DNA of 64,000 nucleotides from positions 27,243 to 91,242 of the forward strand of contig CAMDXI010000003.1 of NCBI GenBank assembly GCA_945878695.1, in the 5' to 3' direction. The stretch comes from Methylotenera oryzisoli (GTDB taxonomy: Bacteria > Pseudomonadota > Gammaproteobacteria > Burkholderiales > Methylophilaceae). The position numbers were made by a program, and so were the translations under genes. The notes beneath the pieces are model-generated. The model ran no database searches and was not told where the DNA came from. It saw nothing but the letters and a program-made list of their open reading frames with translations. Shown piece after piece: positions 62,556 through 64,000 of the stretch (position 1 is the stretch's first letter; each line of letters begins with the position of its first letter).

Positions 62556-63755
62556 GTGAATACCGACATCAAACAACAATTGGCCATCATCAAGCGTGGT
62601 GCAGACGAGCTGCTGATAGAAGCGGAATTGTTAGAAAAGTTAAAAAAAGGTCAACCCTTAAGAATTAAGGCTGGCTTTGATCCAACCGCGCCGGATCTGC
62701 ACCTAGGTCACACCGTGCTCATTAATAAATTACGCCAATTCCAAGATTTAGGGCATCAGGTTTTATTTCTAATCGGTGACTTTACCGGCATGATAGGCGA
62801 CCCGACTGGCAAAAGCGCAACGCGTCCTCCCTTAACCGCCGAGCAAGTCGCAGAAAATGCCAAGTCGTATACCGCGCAAGTGTTTAAAATCCTCAAGCCG
62901 GAACAAACCGAAGTGGTGTTTAACTCCAAATGGTTGAGCGAGTTGGGCGCAGCCGGTATGCTTAAATTGGCCGCCAGCCATACCGTGGCGCGCATGTTGG
63001 AACGCGACGATTTTTCCAAGCGCTACAAATCCAATCAACCGATTGCGATACACGAATTCTTGTATCCCTTGTTGCAAGGCTACGATTCGGTGGCCTTAAA
63101 AGCCGATGTCGAATTGGGCGGCACCGATCAAAAATTCAACTTATTGATGGGCCGTGAATTGCAAAAACAAGCCGGCATGGCCCAGCAATGTGTGTTGACC
63201 ATGCCCTTGCTAGAAGGCTTGGATGGCGTGAATAAGATGTCTAAATCGTTAGGCAATTACATAGGCATAGCCGAAGCGCCGGAAGTGATGTTCGCCAAAA
63301 TCATGTCCATTTCAGACGAGTTGATGTGGCGTTACATTGAGCTGCTGTCTTTTGCTTCATTGGAAGCCATCGTCAAATGGAAAGCGGACGTGGCAGCCGG
63401 TCAAAATCCACGTGACATAAAAGTGCAGTTTGCCCAAGAAATTGTCGCCCGTTTCCACAGCGTCGCCGATGCAGAAAAAGCCCTGACGGATTTTCAGACC
63501 AGGGCTAAAGGCGGCATCCCTGATGACGTGCCCGAGGTCAGCTTGACTATAGAAGGCGACAGCATAGGCATAGCCCAGCTACTTAAAATGGCCGGCCTAG
63601 TAGAAAGCACCTCGGAAGCCTATCGTGCCATGGAGCAGGGTGGCGTCAAAATCGACAGTGAAAAAGTCAGCGACAGGCAGTTGCAATTAGCTAAAGGCCA
63701 GAGCGTTGTCGCTCAAGTGGGCAAGCGTAAATTCGCAAATGTAACAATTTTGTAA
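62556..63755 (+). CDS. tyrS: Tyrosyl-tRNA synthetase
   Basis: Class I synthetase of 399 residues. [23 protein letters not shown] holds the HIGH-type motif (HLGH), and [11 protein letters not shown] the KMSKS motif. The C-terminal S4-like RNA-binding domain has [21 protein letters not shown]. This length and the HLGH form mark the TyrZ/long subgroup. The start is GTG at 62556, with AAGGA about 10 bp upstream. It lies upstream of the rRNA-type promoters. Confidence 0.96.
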   Translation: MNTDIKQQLAIIKRGADELLIEAELLEKLKKGQPLRIKAGFDPTAPDLHLGHTVLINKLRQFQDLGHQVLFLIGDFTGMIGDPTGKSATRPPLTAEQVAENAKSYTAQVFKILKPEQTEVVFNSKWLSELGAAGMLKLAASHTVARMLERDDFSKRYKSNQPIAIHEFLYPLLQGYDSVALKADVELGGTDQKFNLLMGRELQKQAGMAQQCVLTMPLLEGLDGVNKMSKSLGNYIGIAEAPEVMFAKIMSISDELMWRYIELLSFASLEAIVKWKADVAAGQNPRDIKVQFAQEIVARFHSVADAEKALTDFQTRAKGGIPDDVPEVSLTIEGDSIGIAQLLKMAGLVESTSEAYRAMEQGGVKIDSEKVSDRQLQLAKGQSVVAQVGKRKFANVTIL

Positions 63756-63771
63756 CTCTGCCGTTTAAGGC

Positions 63772-63799
63772 TTGACCAAACGCTAGGCTAATGTAGAAT
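63772..63799 (+). promoter_or_regulatory. rRNA-type promoter P1 (upstream)
   Basis: TTGACC (63772-63777), 16 bp, TAGAAT (63794-63799), then a GC-rich GCGCGGC discriminator. It has the same design as P2, 116 bp downstream, and lies right after the tyrS stop. Confidence 0.6.
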
Positions 63800-63887
63800 G
63801 CGCGGCTTCGTTCAAAAGAGCGAAGCGGTGGCAAAAAAGCCGCTGGCATTAAATCAATAATAAATACGAATCAAATCAAATTTATCA

Positions 63888-63915
63888 TTGACGGGTCTTA
63901 AAAGGTCTGTATAAT
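63888..63915 (+). promoter_or_regulatory. rRNA-type promoter P2
   Basis: TTGACG (63888-63893), 16 bp, TATAAT (63910-63915), followed by the GC-rich discriminator GCGCACC. An AT-rich stretch at about 63849-63887 could be an UP element. It is a strong promoter by all criteria. Confidence 0.8.
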
Positions 63916-63922
63916 GCGCACC

Positions 63923-64000
63923 TCGTTAACGCAAAGCGTTAGTGAGTGACTGCAAGAAACGCTGTTTTTTCGGTCCTTAGTTCTTTAACAATTTAACAAC
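63923..64000 (+). ncRNA. 5' leader of an rRNA operon (16S gene beyond window)
   Basis: A 6-bp hairpin TAACGC-AAA-GCGTTA (63927-63941) is followed by GTTCTTTAACA at 63980-63990, matching the boxA antitermination element, and AATTTAACAA. Together with the two strong promoters this is the leader of an rrn operon. The mature 16S sequence does not begin within the window. Confidence 0.75.

Noticed and set aside
63826..63850. Hairpin GGTGGC-AAAAAA-GCCGCTGG as a tyrS terminator
   Set aside because: No T tract follows and the stem needs wobble pairs. It lies between the two rRNA-type promoters.

Overview
The window is a chromosomal replication-origin region of a betaproteobacterium. The gene order glmS-glmU-atpCDGAHFEBI-parB-parA-rsmG-mnmG ... 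mnmE-yidC-yidD-rnpA-rpmH | dnaA-dnaN-gyrB, the accB-accC-prmA-DUF3426 block, the argC-bactofilin-erpA block, an rrn leader ending in a boxA-like TTCTTTAACA, and a separate PQQ precursor gene (pqqA) all fit Betaproteobacteria. A methylotroph of the Methylophilaceae type is my best guess (inference, moderate confidence). I see no phage, insertion sequence, CRISPR array or tRNA gene. Almost everything is housekeeping sequence.

Layout. 1-10.1 kb (minus strand): the 3'-truncated glmS, glmU and the complete nine-gene F1Fo ATP synthase operon with a candidate promoter. 10.1-19.1 kb: chromosome segregation (parA/parB), tRNA modification (mnmG, mnmE), rsmG, a small secreted cytochrome c, the membrane insertase group (yidC, yidD), rnpA and rpmH. 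19.2-24.6 kb (plus strand): oriC elements, dnaA, dnaN and gyrB. Two perfect parS sites flank the origin. 24.8-26.0 kb: oxyR and a 23-residue pqqA that is too short for normal gene calling. 26.0-32.6 kb (minus): a DUF3426 zinc-ribbon protein, prmA, accC, accB, aroQ, a TlpA-like thioredoxin and dsbD. 32.7-37.9 kb (plus): fxsA, a ferredoxin-flavoprotein reductase, then a cassette of cytochrome b, an SHP-type cytochrome c, diheme cytochrome c and a QseBC-like two-component system. 37.9-42.7 kb (minus): a cation efflux protein, hemD, hemC and an AlgR/AlgZ-like pair. 42.8-48 kb: argH facing rph-rdgB-orf-hemW, then yicC. 48-54.9 kb (plus): gmk, rpoZ, the Rel/Spo gene, recG, ubiC, ubiA. 54.9-62.3 kb: a short FimV-like protein, rplM-rpsI, argC, a coiled-coil membrane protein, bactofilin, erpA, gltA and anmK. 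62.5-64 kb: tyrS, then tandem rRNA-type promoters and the start of an rrn leader. The 16S gene lies beyond the window.

The points most worth a second look are these. (1) One parS site sits at the centre of a perfect 36-bp palindrome that also forms a bidirectional terminator. (2) The SHP/DHC/cytochrome b redox cassette has its own two-component system and a PmrA-type direct repeat over its probable -35. (3) A second SHP-family cytochrome carries His where SHP has its Asn haem ligand. (4) hemW has no ATG, GTG or TTG upstream of its Fe-S motif and probably starts at AUU. (5) A stand-alone pqqA lies downstream of a Fur-like palindrome. (6) The origin has a DnaA box, GC patch and DnaA-trio layout.
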